Assembly (NCBI GenBank): GCA_012934845.2
Contig: WNNJ02000884.1
Span: forward strand, 1 to 64,000
Source: Pomphorhynchus laevis
Taxonomy: Eukaryota > Acanthocephala > Palaeacanthocephala > Echinorhynchida > Pomphorhynchidae
DNA length: 64,000 bases
Direction: 5' to 3'
This document shows, one piece after another, positions 51,655 to 62,533 of the stretch (within the stretch, counting starts at the first letter, position 1; each line of letters starts with the position of its first letter). The notes below the pieces were generated by a model. The model was given only the letters and a program-made list of their open reading frames with translations, made no database searches and was not told the origin of the DNA. The position numbers and the translations under genes are program-made.

Positions 51655-54600
51655 TGTTATAACTACTTACAACTACTTATAACTACTCTAGAAATGGGTT
51701 GTGACTCAGCGGATTGTGAAATATCAACAATTGTGAATGTCCCTGAATTTACGAGAAGTAAAATAAAAACGACGCCGTTTTTATGCGGTTTCTGCACGGA
51801 TGCTAAATTAGCATTACTATTCAACGTAAACTCAAAGGAAAGGCCAACCAGTGCATCAAAATATAAAAATGTGATTAAACCAGTACTGGCGCCTTTAAAC
51901 CAAAATAACCAGTCTCATGATTTGTCTGCAGAATTGGATGCGCCCGATTGTGTCTGCATGGATACAGGTGTACCTAAGCTATCCCGTTGTTTCCGCAAAC
52001 TTTCGCATAAGCACATATCAACATCCAACACGTCCACTCAAACTACCCCCGTCGTTTCCAATGTCATTTATCCACTCACCGACCCTGTCACCATATAAAC
52101 TTCCCATCCCATGTCATCTTCACTCCCCGGCACCCCCGTTCCGTCTCTCCTGTGTATTTTCAAATAACCTAGATCCAACAATCAAAACCACCTCCACCAA
52201 CCTCCACAATCCCTCCACTCATAACCTTTCCTCACATCGCTTGCCACCCACTTTATTATCATTATCCTATATGCCTTCCGTCGTCAAACCTACTCTCTAC
52301 ATATCCTTAACTGCCAGCTCGCATATCGTGATCTCACCCACTCATCTCACTCGTCCTCCTTTACGGAAACGCTTTCCTTCTCGCGATTGTTGCGTCATCG
52401 TCACTAATATCACTCCTTCTACCTCCTTATCTCCACAAGCACGTCTCGATCACTATGTTTCCGCCTTCAGATCCGACATCTCGCCTCTTGTTACTGCGGA
52501 TAAAACATCCTTTTTCAACGACATCTCTCATGTCGCATTCATCCGTCTAAACAAATCTTCTCAATATAATCATTCCAGCCACCTTTCCTGACATTGTTTT
52601 CAAGCGTCGCTCTCACGCGTCCTCTGTACTCTCTCAACGATTTAAGCTAATGTCCCCATCAACCACTCGCATTTTCACCGATCGCCACCTTCCGAAATCG
52701 TTCAACTCTCTACTACCCATATCGAAAAACGACGTCGCGAGAAAAACGGCGAAACATCTCTTACATACGAAACATCGACGAAAATTTTCAAATTGTCGAC
52801 ACTCGCCACAAAATTCGATGGCGCTGTATTTCCCCTATGTGTCTTTTCCGCTAAACCATTTAACCACCAAACACGGCTTACGCCTCAGACTCCTTAACAG
52901 TAGATCTATTCTTGATATATTGAGATCTATTCTCAATATATCTGATATCATTCTTAACCTATTCACCAAGCAATCCATCGATCTCTCCTGCCACATCGAA
53001 TCATGGCACTCCGATTCCGACAACCTCTTCATTCGCCGTCTGCTCTCTGCCGGTTGCTCACTAGTCGAATCCGCCCGCCTCCTCAAATCGTCCCCTTCTA
53101 AATTCCCTAATCATAACGACATTGTCGCATTCGCCTATCTCCCCGGGTATCTTCGCAAAAACGCTCTTCTTTCAGTCTTTCTTGCTTTTTTGAATTGCTC
53201 ACTTGTCGTTCTTCTAGCCCGCTCATTCGGAATCTCGCCGTTGTATATTGTACTGGTTCATCAGCTCCTACCTCCTTATTTTTACCGAACTCGCTAACCT
53301 CTTTTCTCATTGCTATTTGTCCTTCATCCTTTCATTCATTCATGGCGACTACGACATCTGCCTCCAACGCCCCTCTTCCACTGATTCCTTCAGGTTCAAC
53401 AAAATTATATCTAACTACAATTACAAACTCATCTCCACTGGCCCCACACATATCCTTGGCTAGCCACTCGGCATCATCGCTGTCCCGATCGTTTTGCTGA
53501 CTACACCTTACTGTCCATCTCCGATCCTGATCTATCCGATCACTTTCTCGTCACCCTTGATCTCACTTCCAACAACACCGCGCCTCACACAGCTACCATC
53601 CTACGTCTCCCTTGGAGAAAATTTGACCTCCCTCTTATCTGATCCGCCTTACTTAAATCGTTTATATCTTCTCCCGCAATAACATCTTCCTCTCCTCACG
53701 ATCTTGCTGTCTTTTCGACTCTGAACTCACATCCACTCTCGATCTTATCTAACCCTTCAAGCCTCACCCTCACCGTCGCTTGCACCGTGCCCCTTGGTTT
53801 GACATCCAATGCTTACTTTTAAAGCGTCGATTTCGTCATGCTTTTCAAGCCTATCACCGATCTCTCATACGTGATATCCGCTCGATCTCACCATCTCTCC
53901 GTGATTCCTATCTTGCTCTTCGCCGGTCAAATCTCTACCTACTTTAAACAAAATGCAACTCCTTCTGACAGGATGAAATCAACACTTCAGTAAACTCTAA
54001 GTCTCTCTGACATATTTTAACTCAATCCTTTCTCGCTTTGCTTCGTCTTGCAACATCAATCCCCATGATTATTCTATTTTTCTTCAGACCAATGTATCCA
54101 TGTTGCTCTCTCATATCCGCGTCTCTATTCCATCTCACTGCTACTCTTCTCGCATCATCCTTCCAGAATTCTTTCATCTTCTCCCTGTCCTATCTGCTAA
54201 ATTATCATCTGTCCTCATGTCCTTGCCCAACAAATCCTCACCTGTCAATCCCCAGCCTACGCCCATACTTAAATGCATATACTCATCAATATCCCCTTTT
54301 TTCAACACCTTGTTTAACTCGTCCATCAGCAGTCGTATCTTTCCTTCACACTGAAAATCTGCCATCGTTCGTCCACTCTTTAATAAACAATCAATCGACC
54401 CCTCACTTCATTCTAGCTATCGCTCCATTTCACACTCCCTACTCTATCCAAGCGCTTATTGCGCATTATCTTAATACTGATCAACGTTTACCTCTCTTCA
54501 TTCAATCTGTACTCTCATTTCCAATCTGTGTTCCGCCCACAACACTCAACAGAAATCGCTTGAATAAAAGTTTACAACTACCTACTCATTTGTCGTGACA

Positions 54601-54714
54601 AGGCTCTATATAGTGTACTCATTTCCATCGACCTCTCATCTGCTTTCGACATCGTCGACCACTCCATCCTCCTTTCTCATCTTCGTTATGATTACGGCTT
54701 TTCTTCCTCCTCCG
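51655..54714 (+). mobile_element. Decayed L2 copy L2f
   Basis: ORF1 start at 51694 (CDSADCEISTIVNV ... FLCGFC), ORF1 C-terminal block to 52855, ORF2 from 52817 (same 37-nt overlap), endonuclease pieces to about 53560 (LSDHFLVTLDL near 53530), long decayed linker, and RT start (53990-54714, SIDLSSAFDIVDHSILLSH). Many stops and shifts, the oldest-looking L2 here. Ends in mid-RT at 54714. Contains a local inverted duplication at 52914-52942. Confidence 0.75.
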
Positions 54715-54828
54715 TATCGTTCGTCCCCTTCTTAAGAAACAATCGCTCGACCCCGACCTTCCTTCTAGCTATCGCCCCATTTCACTACTTCCTAATTTTT
54801 CTAAGCTCTTAGAACGCCTCATTCGTCG
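54715..54828 (+). mobile_element. L2 fragment L2g (RT start)
   Basis: VRPLLKKQSLDPDLPSSYRP to SKLLERLI again, so it is a second L2 piece fused to L2f. Cut at 54828 by the gypsy fossil. Confidence 0.7.
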
Positions 54829-54975
54829 CTCTTCTTTGATTTTATTGGTAGTCGTCTAGGTATTTCGGTCTTCGTATGACCCGGCCCTTTGACGTCATCT
54901 TTTTGGAAATCATGTCATATTTTCTGGAAAAGAGTTTTCCTCCAAACTTAGTCGTTGACTTCACCGCAAAATTAG
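54828..54975 (-). mobile_element. Gypsy fossil 2, 3' end piece
   Basis: Minus strand, C-terminal end of a gypsy pol (a RRPKYLDDY-type ending) and a purine-rich tract near 54835. No 3' LTR is seen. Belongs with 59703-61850; an L2 is inserted between. Broken. Confidence 0.55.
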
Positions 54976-55063
54976 TTTTCTAACGTGGCAAATGCGTGCA
55001 AAATGCACGCTTACATGACCACTAACAAACAAAAAAAGAACATCAAAAGTCACAGATAATTAG

Positions 55064-57964
55064 TTAATTGTTGAAATGAAATTGGATTTGACATTTAAAG
55101 CACGGCATATATGTTGATTGGCGGATATGAATAGGCAGTTGATTCCACAAGAGAGGAGCAGCCACAACGAAAGAGTGGAAGCCAAAAGAGGTAGAGTAGA
55201 TTGGGACATGTAAAAGAAGGGAATTACGGGAACGCAGAGCACAATACACAGTACGAGAATTGTCGAGAAAAGGAAGGTTGAGAAATGAAGGGGTATGAGA
55301 AGTTATAAGGCGAAAAGGAATGATAAGGAGACGAATTTGAACAATACAATAAATAATAGGCCAATCAAGAGAAACAAGATAGTGGGATGTATGATCAAAA
55401 CGACGAAGACGGAGGAGAACTAGGACGGCAGCGTTGATGATGCGTTGTAAAGGAAGAAGAGTGGATTTAGGTGAGTTGGAAAATAGACTAAGACAGTAAT
55501 CAAGTCTTGAGAAAAGAAGAGAAGATATGAGAGTCATACAAGAAGGGAAATCGATCAATCTACGAACTTGACGGAGATTGCGGAGTATCAAGGTAGATGA
55601 GCGTACTTTATCACTAACGAAAGGTTTAAGTGAAAGTCGGTTGTCGAAATGAAAGCCTAGGAAAACGAGATTATCAACGATAGGAAGAATTGTAGAATTT
55701 AATGATACGGAGGGAGGTTCGAAGCCGAGGCGTCGAGGTAGGATCCACATAATTTTGGATTTATCAGGATTCAGAGAAAGGTGAAGGGAAGAAAGATAAT
55801 TGGAAATTGAGACCAGACAGTCCGAAGCGGAAACACTAAGATCGTGAATACGATAAACAGGTGCATGAGCATAGATGATAATGTCATCAGCATATTGCAT
55901 AACATGGCAGTTAAATTTATGAGAAATCGAAGACAAATCACCAAAAAGAAGAGTGAACAGTATAGGGCATAATACGGAGCCTTGTGGAACACCAGTCGGG
56001 ATGGATGAAGGATGGGAGAGAGAAGAGTTAGAATAGACGCGAAATGTACGGTTTGATAGATATAAAGAAAACCATGATACAGTGGGTAAAGAGAAGCCAT
56101 AATCATGAAGAAGGCGATGGAGAAGAATCGAGTGATCACCAATGTCAAAAGCAGACGATAGATCAAGAGAAACTATGGTACTACATAATTTATGATCGCG
56201 CGAGATGAGTAAGTCATTATAAACTTTAAGACAGGCAATTTCAGTAGAGTGATTAGAGCGAAAAGCGGCTTGGAAGGGAGGAAATAAGTTAGAGGAAAAG
56301 TGATATGTATTAACTTGCTTGAGAACGAGACGCTCAAGGAGTTTAGAGAGGGTTGGGAGAAGTGAGATTGGACGGTACGAAGATGGTAGTGAGGAGTCGA
56401 GAGATTGCTTTTTAATGAGAGGACGAACAGTGGCGGATTTCCAGATGGAAGGAAATGTACGGCTACGGATGGACGATTTGAACAATGTGGTTAGGAAGGG
56501 TGAGATAGAGGAGCAGATATTTTTAAGCAAGTGAGTGGGAATTGGATCAGAAGGAGAGGTTTTATTAGGTAATGACAGCAGAACCGAAGAAACTTCATCA
56601 GACGAAACGGGAAGAAGGTGGAATAGTTCTGGGAGGGAAGTATTTAAAGAGAAGAGTGGGTACAAGGGGGCTACGGGTAGTAGGGAAAGTAAATTAGATA
56701 GCTTAGTTTGTAGATAAGAAGAAAATTCATCAGGATTTATATTACAAGAAGTAGATGATCGTGAAAGATTTGAGTTTAAGATTTTCCAATGAGATTTAGA
56801 GTTGGAAGATGACTCGAGTTGATTTCGCCAAAAGATAGTACGTTTAGTACTTATAAGAATAAGATGTGAACGGCGTAGAGAAAAGTAGGAATCACGGAGA
56901 TTTGGAGGGAGTGAGTTGGGTGAACGTTTAAGAAAGCGTTTATAAATACGAAAAGAGTGATGGAGTCGACGCTTAGAAAGACCACAGTCAGAATCGAACC
57001 AGGGAGCATGGCGCAAGCGCTGAAAGCGGCGGAGTCGACTAGGCAGAAGGTTATTGAGGATCGACGTAAGTTTAAAATCAAACAGAATGCAGAGATCATC
57101 GGGAGAGAGATAGTTAAGAGGAAGTGAAAAGAGTGAAGAATTGAGTAAGGCTGTGCAGAGAACAGGGATATCGAGAAGCTTCCACGGTCGACTTGATGTG
57201 GATATTGGTGGAGGCGGAGAAGGAGGATGGGGACGAGTAAGAGTAAGAGCGACAAGGAAATGATCGGACAAACCAGGATCAGTAATTGACAAGGAGGTAT
57301 AGTCATTGAAGCAGATAGGGACAGCAATGATGTCGAGATCACCGCCGAGAATATGAGTTGGGATTGTTGAAAGTAACTTATAGTTAAAATCAGAAAAAAG
57401 ATTAGTTAAAGTGATAGAGTCAGAGTCAGTTAGGCGATCAAGACGAATGTTAATGTCATCGAGAACAAAAGAAGGAGTACAAGACAATGAACAGTGAGAC
57501 ATAAGATCTGCAAGGTCGTTAAAGAAGATACGTGATGAGGCAGCTGAACCTGGACGGTATACGATCACAAGTTCCAGAGGGAAAGGCGTTGATAATCTGC
57601 ATATGAGTAATTCGAACGAGGTGTAACGGATATTAACGTTAATTTTACGTAAAGACATTGGGTGACGAGTAATGGCAACAATACCGTCATGGTTAAAAGC
57701 AGTAGATGTATGAGAGGCAATTGGAAGAGCTGATTCAACCAAAGAACAACCAGAGCGACATAGACGACGAATAGCAAGATGGTCGGAGTCAGAGTGCCAG
57801 GATTCGGTAATGCAGAGAATATCGATAGATAATTGATCGAAGATATCAAGGAGCATATCAGCTTTATGAAGAATGGAGCGAGTGTTGAATAGACTAAGAC
57901 GAAAAGTATGCTTAGGAGCGAGATCGACTAGCGAAGAAGACAAGGGGGAGAGATGGGACGCCAT
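55064..57964 (-). CDS. L2h ORF2: endonuclease and reverse transcriptase
   Basis: 966 codons without a stop. Residues about 20-245: apurinic-type endonuclease (FNTRSILHKADML, CITESWHSDSD, VIVYRPGS, DDINIRLDRL, PTHILGGDLDIIAV, LSDHFLVALTL). About 440-720: reverse transcriptase (SATVRPLIKKQSLDSSLPSS, IVSLDLSSAFDIGDHSI, TGVPQGSVLCPILFTLLFGD, MQYADDIIIYAHA near 690). About 720-966: L2-type C-terminal domain (LQRIINAAVLVLLRLRRFDH, FHSFVVAAPLLWNQLP). The start overlaps the end of ORF1 by 37 nt, as in two sister copies, which supports this Met. It would nick target DNA and copy its RNA there. The youngest-looking element in the window. Confidence 0.85.
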   Translation of the reverse strand: MASHLSPLSSSLVDLAPKHTFRLSLFNTRSILHKADMLLDIFDQLSIDILCITESWHSDSDHLAIRRLCRSGCSLVESALPIASHTSTAFNHDGIVAITRHPMSLRKINVNIRYTSFELLICRLSTPFPLELVIVYRPGSAASSRIFFNDLADLMSHCSLSCTPSFVLDDINIRLDRLTDSDSITLTNLFSDFNYKLLSTIPTHILGGDLDIIAVPICFNDYTSLSITDPGLSDHFLVALTLTRPHPPSPPPPISTSSRPWKLLDIPVLCTALLNSSLFSLPLNYLSPDDLCILFDFKLTSILNNLLPSRLRRFQRLRHAPWFDSDCGLSKRRLHHSFRIYKRFLKRSPNSLPPNLRDSYFSLRRSHLILISTKRTIFWRNQLESSSNSKSHWKILNSNLSRSSTSCNINPDEFSSYLQTKLSNLLSLLPVAPLYPLFSLNTSLPELFHLLPVSSDEVSSVLLSLPNKTSPSDPIPTHLLKNICSSISPFLTTLFKSSIRSRTFPSIWKSATVRPLIKKQSLDSSLPSSYRPISLLPTLSKLLERLVLKQVNTYHFSSNLFPPFQAAFRSNHSTEIACLKVYNDLLISRDHKLCSTIVSLDLSSAFDIGDHSILLHRLLHDYGFSLPTVSWFSLYLSNRTFRVYSNSSLSHPSSIPTGVPQGSVLCPILFTLLFGDLSSISHKFNCHVMQYADDIIIYAHAPVYRIHDLSVSASDCLVSISNYLSSLHLSLNPDKSKIMWILPRRLGFEPPSVSLNSTILPIVDNLVFLGFHFDNRLSLKPFVSDKVRSSTLILRNLRQVRRLIDFPSCMTLISSLLFSRLDYCLSLFSNSPKSTLLPLQRIINAAVLVLLRLRRFDHTSHYLVSLDWPIIYCIVQIRLLIIPFRLITSHTPSFLNLPFLDNSRTVYCALRSRNSLLLHVPIYSTSFGFHSFVVAAPLLWNQLPIHIRQSTYMPCFKCQIQFHFNN

Positions 57965-58164
57965 CGAATTTTTGGCCTTGTGTGTACAACGAGAAAATTC
58001 TCATTGATTTGACGTATAGAAAAGGATGACTCGCAGTTTGTTTCACTTCGATGTTTCTCAATGCGAGCTAAATTGAGCTGGGCAATATCAGAAGGGGAGC
58101 GGTCAGGAAAGATACGACTAGTAGACGAAGTGGTAAGAAGTTTAAAACGTTGGGAAAGTACCAA
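57928..58164 (-). pseudogene. L2h ORF1, C-terminal block
   Basis: 78 codons: VLSQRFKLLTTSSTSRIFPD, SDIAQLNLARIEKHRSETNC, VVHTRPKIRWRPISPPCLL. Homologous to the ORF1 end at 39500-39678. Separated from the main ORF1 by frame changes. Its last 37 nt overlap the ORF2 start. Confidence 0.7.
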
Positions 58165-58248
58165 CGATGCATGTGAACTATGTCAGGAAAACGATTTTTA
58201 GGAGTGGAGGACTGAGATGATTGGATTTAGTGGATTTGTTTAAACGGA

Positions 58249-59307
58249 TCAAAGATACAGGAGCGATATTATTGAAGAGGATGGATTGTTATCAGGAAGA
58301 ATGGTTGCTAGGATAGACCTGAAAGCAGATACATCATCATCGAGGCGACATTGAGGAGAAGCAGATTCGGAAACCTTTAAATTAGATATGATAATGCATC
58401 GATCGCGCGAAGGAAAACGATTACGTAGTGGTGGACGGAAAGACCTGGTAGCAGTAGAGGCAGAAGAGCAGATAAACGTGGGAATGACAGGGGTGCTAAG
58501 TGAAGATTTAAGATAGTTTGGAGCATGTGTGACAGGAGTGGGGTGTTGAATCGGTTGATCGGAGATGTTACTGGTGATGATTTTGACGGAAGGATGTAAA
58601 TTATTGATAGGTGATACGGTTGGAGCATGTGTGACAGAAGTGGATTGTTGAATAGATTGAACGGAGATGTTACTGGAGATAATTTTGACAGAAGGATGTA
58701 AATTATTGAGAAGTGATACGGTAGAGGTAGAGTAAGGAGTACGTGAAGAGAAGAAAGAAGTATGATATGTATTTAGATGTGGGGATGAATAGGAAAAATG
58801 AGGTACGAGATGAAGGCCTTTACTGTTTGCATTGTTAGGAAGATGAAGATTAAGGGAAGTTTTATCCGTAGTTAAAGGAGGAGTGTGTGTGAGAGAAGTT
58901 TCAAGAACGGGTTTCATAGATGACGAAGGAGTTAGTAAGCAAACGGATGACGACGATAGATTGGAAGATATGTTGTCGTTTGTTGATGTTCCATGTATAA
59001 CAGCGGTCTGAGTCGACTGAGAGATATCATCAAGTTTATTTATTGAGCACAACTCCTTTTCGTTAGCCTCCAGAACGTCTCCACCGTTTGAGTGGTCATT
59101 CTTCATTAGCTTACCTACGAGGGCAGCACAACAGAAGCCGCAGAAGAAATTTCGATTTAAAACGTTGTCCTCGTCAGTGAAAGGAATGGCAACGTGAGTC
59201 CAAACATTGCAGTTCTTGTTGTCGCATCCAATTTGCTTTTCGATGTAAGCTTCCTTGACGGACTTGAGTTGCTGGCCGACATTTTTAGTTAGCTTTCTCT
59301 TTGCCAT
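58249..59307 (-). CDS. L2h ORF1 protein, N-terminal and middle parts
   Basis: 352 codons from MAKRKLTKNVGQQLKS. Residues about 28-65: Cys/His pattern CDNKNCNVWTHVAI ... FFCGFCCAAL, like a partial PHD finger. Then a long Ser/Thr/Pro-rich region with two copies of a NLHPSVKII(S/T)SNIS unit. About 295-340: conserved ORF1 block RPPLRNRFPSRDRCIIISNL. The frame ends early relative to sister copies because of a shift near 58280. Probable RNA-binding partner of ORF2. Confidence 0.75.
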   Translation of the reverse strand: MAKRKLTKNVGQQLKSVKEAYIEKQIGCDNKNCNVWTHVAIPFTDEDNVLNRNFFCGFCCAALVGKLMKNDHSNGGDVLEANEKELCSINKLDDISQSTQTAVIHGTSTNDNISSNLSSSSVCLLTPSSSMKPVLETSLTHTPPLTTDKTSLNLHLPNNANSKGLHLVPHFSYSSPHLNTYHTSFFSSRTPYSTSTVSLLNNLHPSVKIISSNISVQSIQQSTSVTHAPTVSPINNLHPSVKIITSNISDQPIQHPTPVTHAPNYLKSSLSTPVIPTFICSSASTATRSFRPPLRNRFPSRDRCIIISNLKVSESASPQCRLDDDVSAFRSILATILPDNNPSSSIISLLYL

Positions 59308-59394
59308 AATAAAATGTTAATTAGTTAGTTATAATCAAGAATGTTTAAACTCCGTTAGTCTGCAAGTCGTTAGTTGTAAGAACGAGCGGATGTC

Positions 59395-59480
59395 GTCGAT
59401 GGTTGTCGATGGTTGTCGATAATTGTCAAGCGGATGGTTGTCGTTAGTTGTCGTCGAAAGTTGTCGTTGGTTGTCGTCGA
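59395..59480. repeat. gttgtcg-rich short repeats, L2h 5' UTR
   Basis: Repeated tcgatggttgtcg / gttgtcgtcgaa units upstream of ORF1. Confidence 0.7.
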
Positions 59481-59544
59481 AGATTGTAGTTTGATTGTTT
59501 TACAATCTTGGTGGACAAGATTTTCCGCGAGCTAAGCGAGCGGG

Positions 59545-59678
59545 ACTGAAATCTGGAACTGAAATCTGGAACTGAAATCTGGAACTGAAATCTGGAACTG
59601 AAATCTGGAACTGAAATCTGGAACTGAAATCTGGAACTGAAATCTGGAACTGAAATCTGGAACTGATATCTGGAATGT
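59545..59678. repeat. 13-bp tandem array in L2h 5' UTR
   Basis: About ten copies of gaaatctggaact. On the LINE strand this is cagttccagattt; the 12-base core cagttccagatt also builds the 20-bp array of RLE-LINE R13 (63501-63916). Confidence 0.88.
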
Positions 59679-59702
59679 AATTTGCTAGAACAGTTATAAA
59701 TT

Positions 59703-61850
59703 TTCTATATGGCGGTTAGAAATTGTAGCTTCTTTTCCGTTTTTCATCTGCACTCGAAAATATTCTTTGTTTGCATAAAAAAATTTTCCATCGACACCTG
59801 CGGGGGAATATTTATTTGTACGATAAAAATTAGGCACTAGTACCTGGTCACCTTTAGTAAGGTTATTATACTCAGTTAGTCTGACTGGAAAACGACGAAT
59901 GTGTGTGAACATTCACTTGTGTGGATTTGTTCCGGTGGCTGTACACAATAACGACCGTATGGAATGTAATGCGTGGTCCAGGACTTCTTCCCAACTTACT
60001 AGAGGCAGATATAAATCGCACAGTCGTAGCTGTATGAATTGCCACACAGTCCCATTCAGACGTTCAATTTGTCCATTTCCGCGAAGATTACAAACTGAAC
60101 TATAACTTACTGCAACACCATATTTTTCAAGGAATGAATATAATTCAATGGATGTAAATGATGCACCACGGTCAGTGTGTACAAATTGAGGGAGACCAAA
60201 AAGGCTGAAAATTGATTTTAAGCACTTTATGGCTGTGCCTGTAGACATGTCAGCACAGGCGAACCCTAAAGGATATCTGGAGAATTCGTCCACAATAGAG
60301 AGGAGATAGGGGCGTCGTGTGTTCGATGGAATCGGACCTTTGAAATCTATGGCCAGTCGCTCAAAAGCTGTCGTCGCCTTAATTGCGTGGCTGTCAAAGT
60401 TCTTCAGAAAACGCGGTTTTAGTCGAGCACATGAATGGCATTGGCCTACAACAATACGTACGTCGTCGACTGTATAAGGAAGATTTCTTTGACGTACGAA
60501 GTGAGCAAGTCTAGTGATTCCAGAATGACATAATTGCTTGTATTTCCTCAAGCTCTTTATGACTTCTTGAAGCGACACTAACAGTACAAACATCACGTGA
60601 CAACGTATCAGCAATTTCGTTTGTGTCCTGGTCGGTACCTGATTTCGTAGGTAAATTCGGATAATTCCAGCTTCCACTGCTCGATCTTTTCGTTTTTTAT
60701 TATACTGCGGTGTCGCTGATCAAAAATATACGATTCTGCGCGTTAATCTGCAATTAGTATAAATTTCTTTCCTACAAGATTGTCTCCAAAATCGCAGAGC
60801 AAACATAATAGCAGATGTTTCTTTTTCTATAGCTGAATGATGCCGCGCCGATTTATCGAGCATTTTCGAAAAAATATGCGATTGGCCTGGCGTTCTGCGA
60901 AAGAACTGCTCCGATTGGGTATTCCGAAGAATCAGTCTCAACTGTAAAAAGTTCGGAAAAATCGATTGACACCAACGATGATTCGATTATCTCTTAACGA
61001 TGTGCGACAAACGATCTTCTTGGGTCTGAAGATATCGGAAACGTGTTAACCGTGATGAGAGATCGCAACTTTTGTGAGAAATTCTTGATCCACTTAGAAT
61101 AATGAGAGAACAAACCGACGACACTACACAGAGACTGTTTGTCTATTGGTAATTTAAGAAAACGCAAGCACTTTATTCGATGGGGATCTGGTTTAATTTG
61201 ATTGCTTTTGATCTGATATCCAAGAATGCGAATGTCGTCAGTTGATGTAACAGTTTTCTCTGTATTAAGAGTTATGTTGTACTTTCTTACGACATTGAGA
61301 AAATGTTCGAAATTTCAGTCGTGTTCAACTTTAGTTCGTCTGCAAATAATCACATCATCTAAGTACACAAAAATCCCTCCCAAATTATCTTCAGAGATTA
61401 GTGAATTCAACACCCGTTGGAACACCGGTACGGCGTTAGTCAGGCCAAACAAAATTCTCCGAAATTCGTAAAGGGCTCCACCCGCCTCAAAAGCCGTAAA
61501 TGACATTTCATCTTCTCTCAAAGATATTTGGTGATACGCTTAAGCGAGATCAACTGTACTATAGAATGATTATTGACTAACTTGATCGATTATATCACCA
61601 ATTCTCGGAATTGGATATGCATCTAGGCATGTATACTGATTGACGGTACTCGAATAGTCGATATCTAATCTCCATTTCTTATGATTTTTCACAATTAGAA
61701 CTTGTCGTGCCAAGGTGATTTACTTCGCTGAATGATTCCGTCTGTTAATAATCGATTTATCTCAGATTTCGTAAATCGGATTTCCGGTAAAATAAAACGT
61801 CTCGATTTGGTCGCAATGGGCTTTCAATACCTTGCATTGTCTGAAAATAG
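59703..61850 (-). mobile_element. Gypsy fossil 2, RT to integrase
   Basis: Minus strand fossil of the same broad gypsy group as the one at 6841. Parts: reverse transcriptase about 61850-61050, RNase H about 60990-60750, integrase about 60650-59900, C-terminal domain to 59703. Its upstream half is absent, cut by a CR1-like LINE at 61851; its 3' end continues at 54975 past the L2h insertion. No LTR is visible. Broken, with several interruptions; likely old. Confidence 0.78.
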
Positions 61851-62514
61851 ACGAGGTGGATGTACCAGCAGAGTGAGCAAAAGCTCATTACAAGGTGAGT
61901 CACAATAGTCACAAAGTAAAAATAATAAAAAATGAAAAAATGTCATGTAATTGTAGTCACAAAGTTCTTCAATTGTCGTTTGAATGCAGTTTTTGATGTA
62001 CATGTTACTATGTGAGCAGGTAGATTGTTCCATACAGTGCGCACCATATCTGGTAAACCTCTGCATACATCTCTGATGTGCCGTTTTGCCATGATGTGAA
62101 TGCCGTGACATCTAAGTGTTGATTCCTTGCGGATGGGAAGATATCTGTCAAAGGATGATCACGACGATTTACGGCTACCCATGTCATCATCAAGTCTGAT
62201 ATTAATAGAGACCTTGTCTATTGATGTACCTCTATCAAGTGAATTCTACTTTCAAATGGTAAGCATCTTATCGAAGGAACCAAATGCGTTGCTTTGCGTA
62301 GCACCTTTTCATTATTCGTTTGCTCAGTTTTTGATTGAGGATGCATGGTTTGCGATGCATATAACACGTGACTCAGAATCAACGATTCGTAAAGTGGTTT
62401 AAATGACGGAATGTCGACTGCGAATAGTTCTGCGTAGCATAGCAAGAATATGTAAGCACTTAGTTTTGACTGCAGCGGAGTTGATGTTTGTTTTAGGTCA
62501 TCTGTTATTAAATA

Positions 62515-62533
62515 AGCTAACTGAGTCTACGTA
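62515..62533. repeat. 19-bp motif shared with the 222-bp repeat
   Basis: AGCTAACTGAGTCTACGTA, identical to 9384-9402 and (inverted) 26700-26718, here without the rest of the repeat and interrupting the LINE frame. Confidence 0.7.

Larger units (their letters stand above)
54976..59703 (-). mobile_element. Nearly full-length L2 copy L2h
   Basis: Minus strand, about 4.7 kb. 5' end tttataactgttctagc (59703), 5' UTR with a 13-bp array and a gttgtcg-rich stretch, ORF1 58249-59307 plus its C-terminal block 57928-58164, ORF2 57964-55064 fully open, 3' UTR with hairpin 54994-55010, 3' end about 54976. ORF1 has two frame changes (near 58280 and 58165); otherwise whole. Inserted in gypsy fossil 2; tagaaaa occurs at both edges as a possible duplication. 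Confidence 0.85.
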
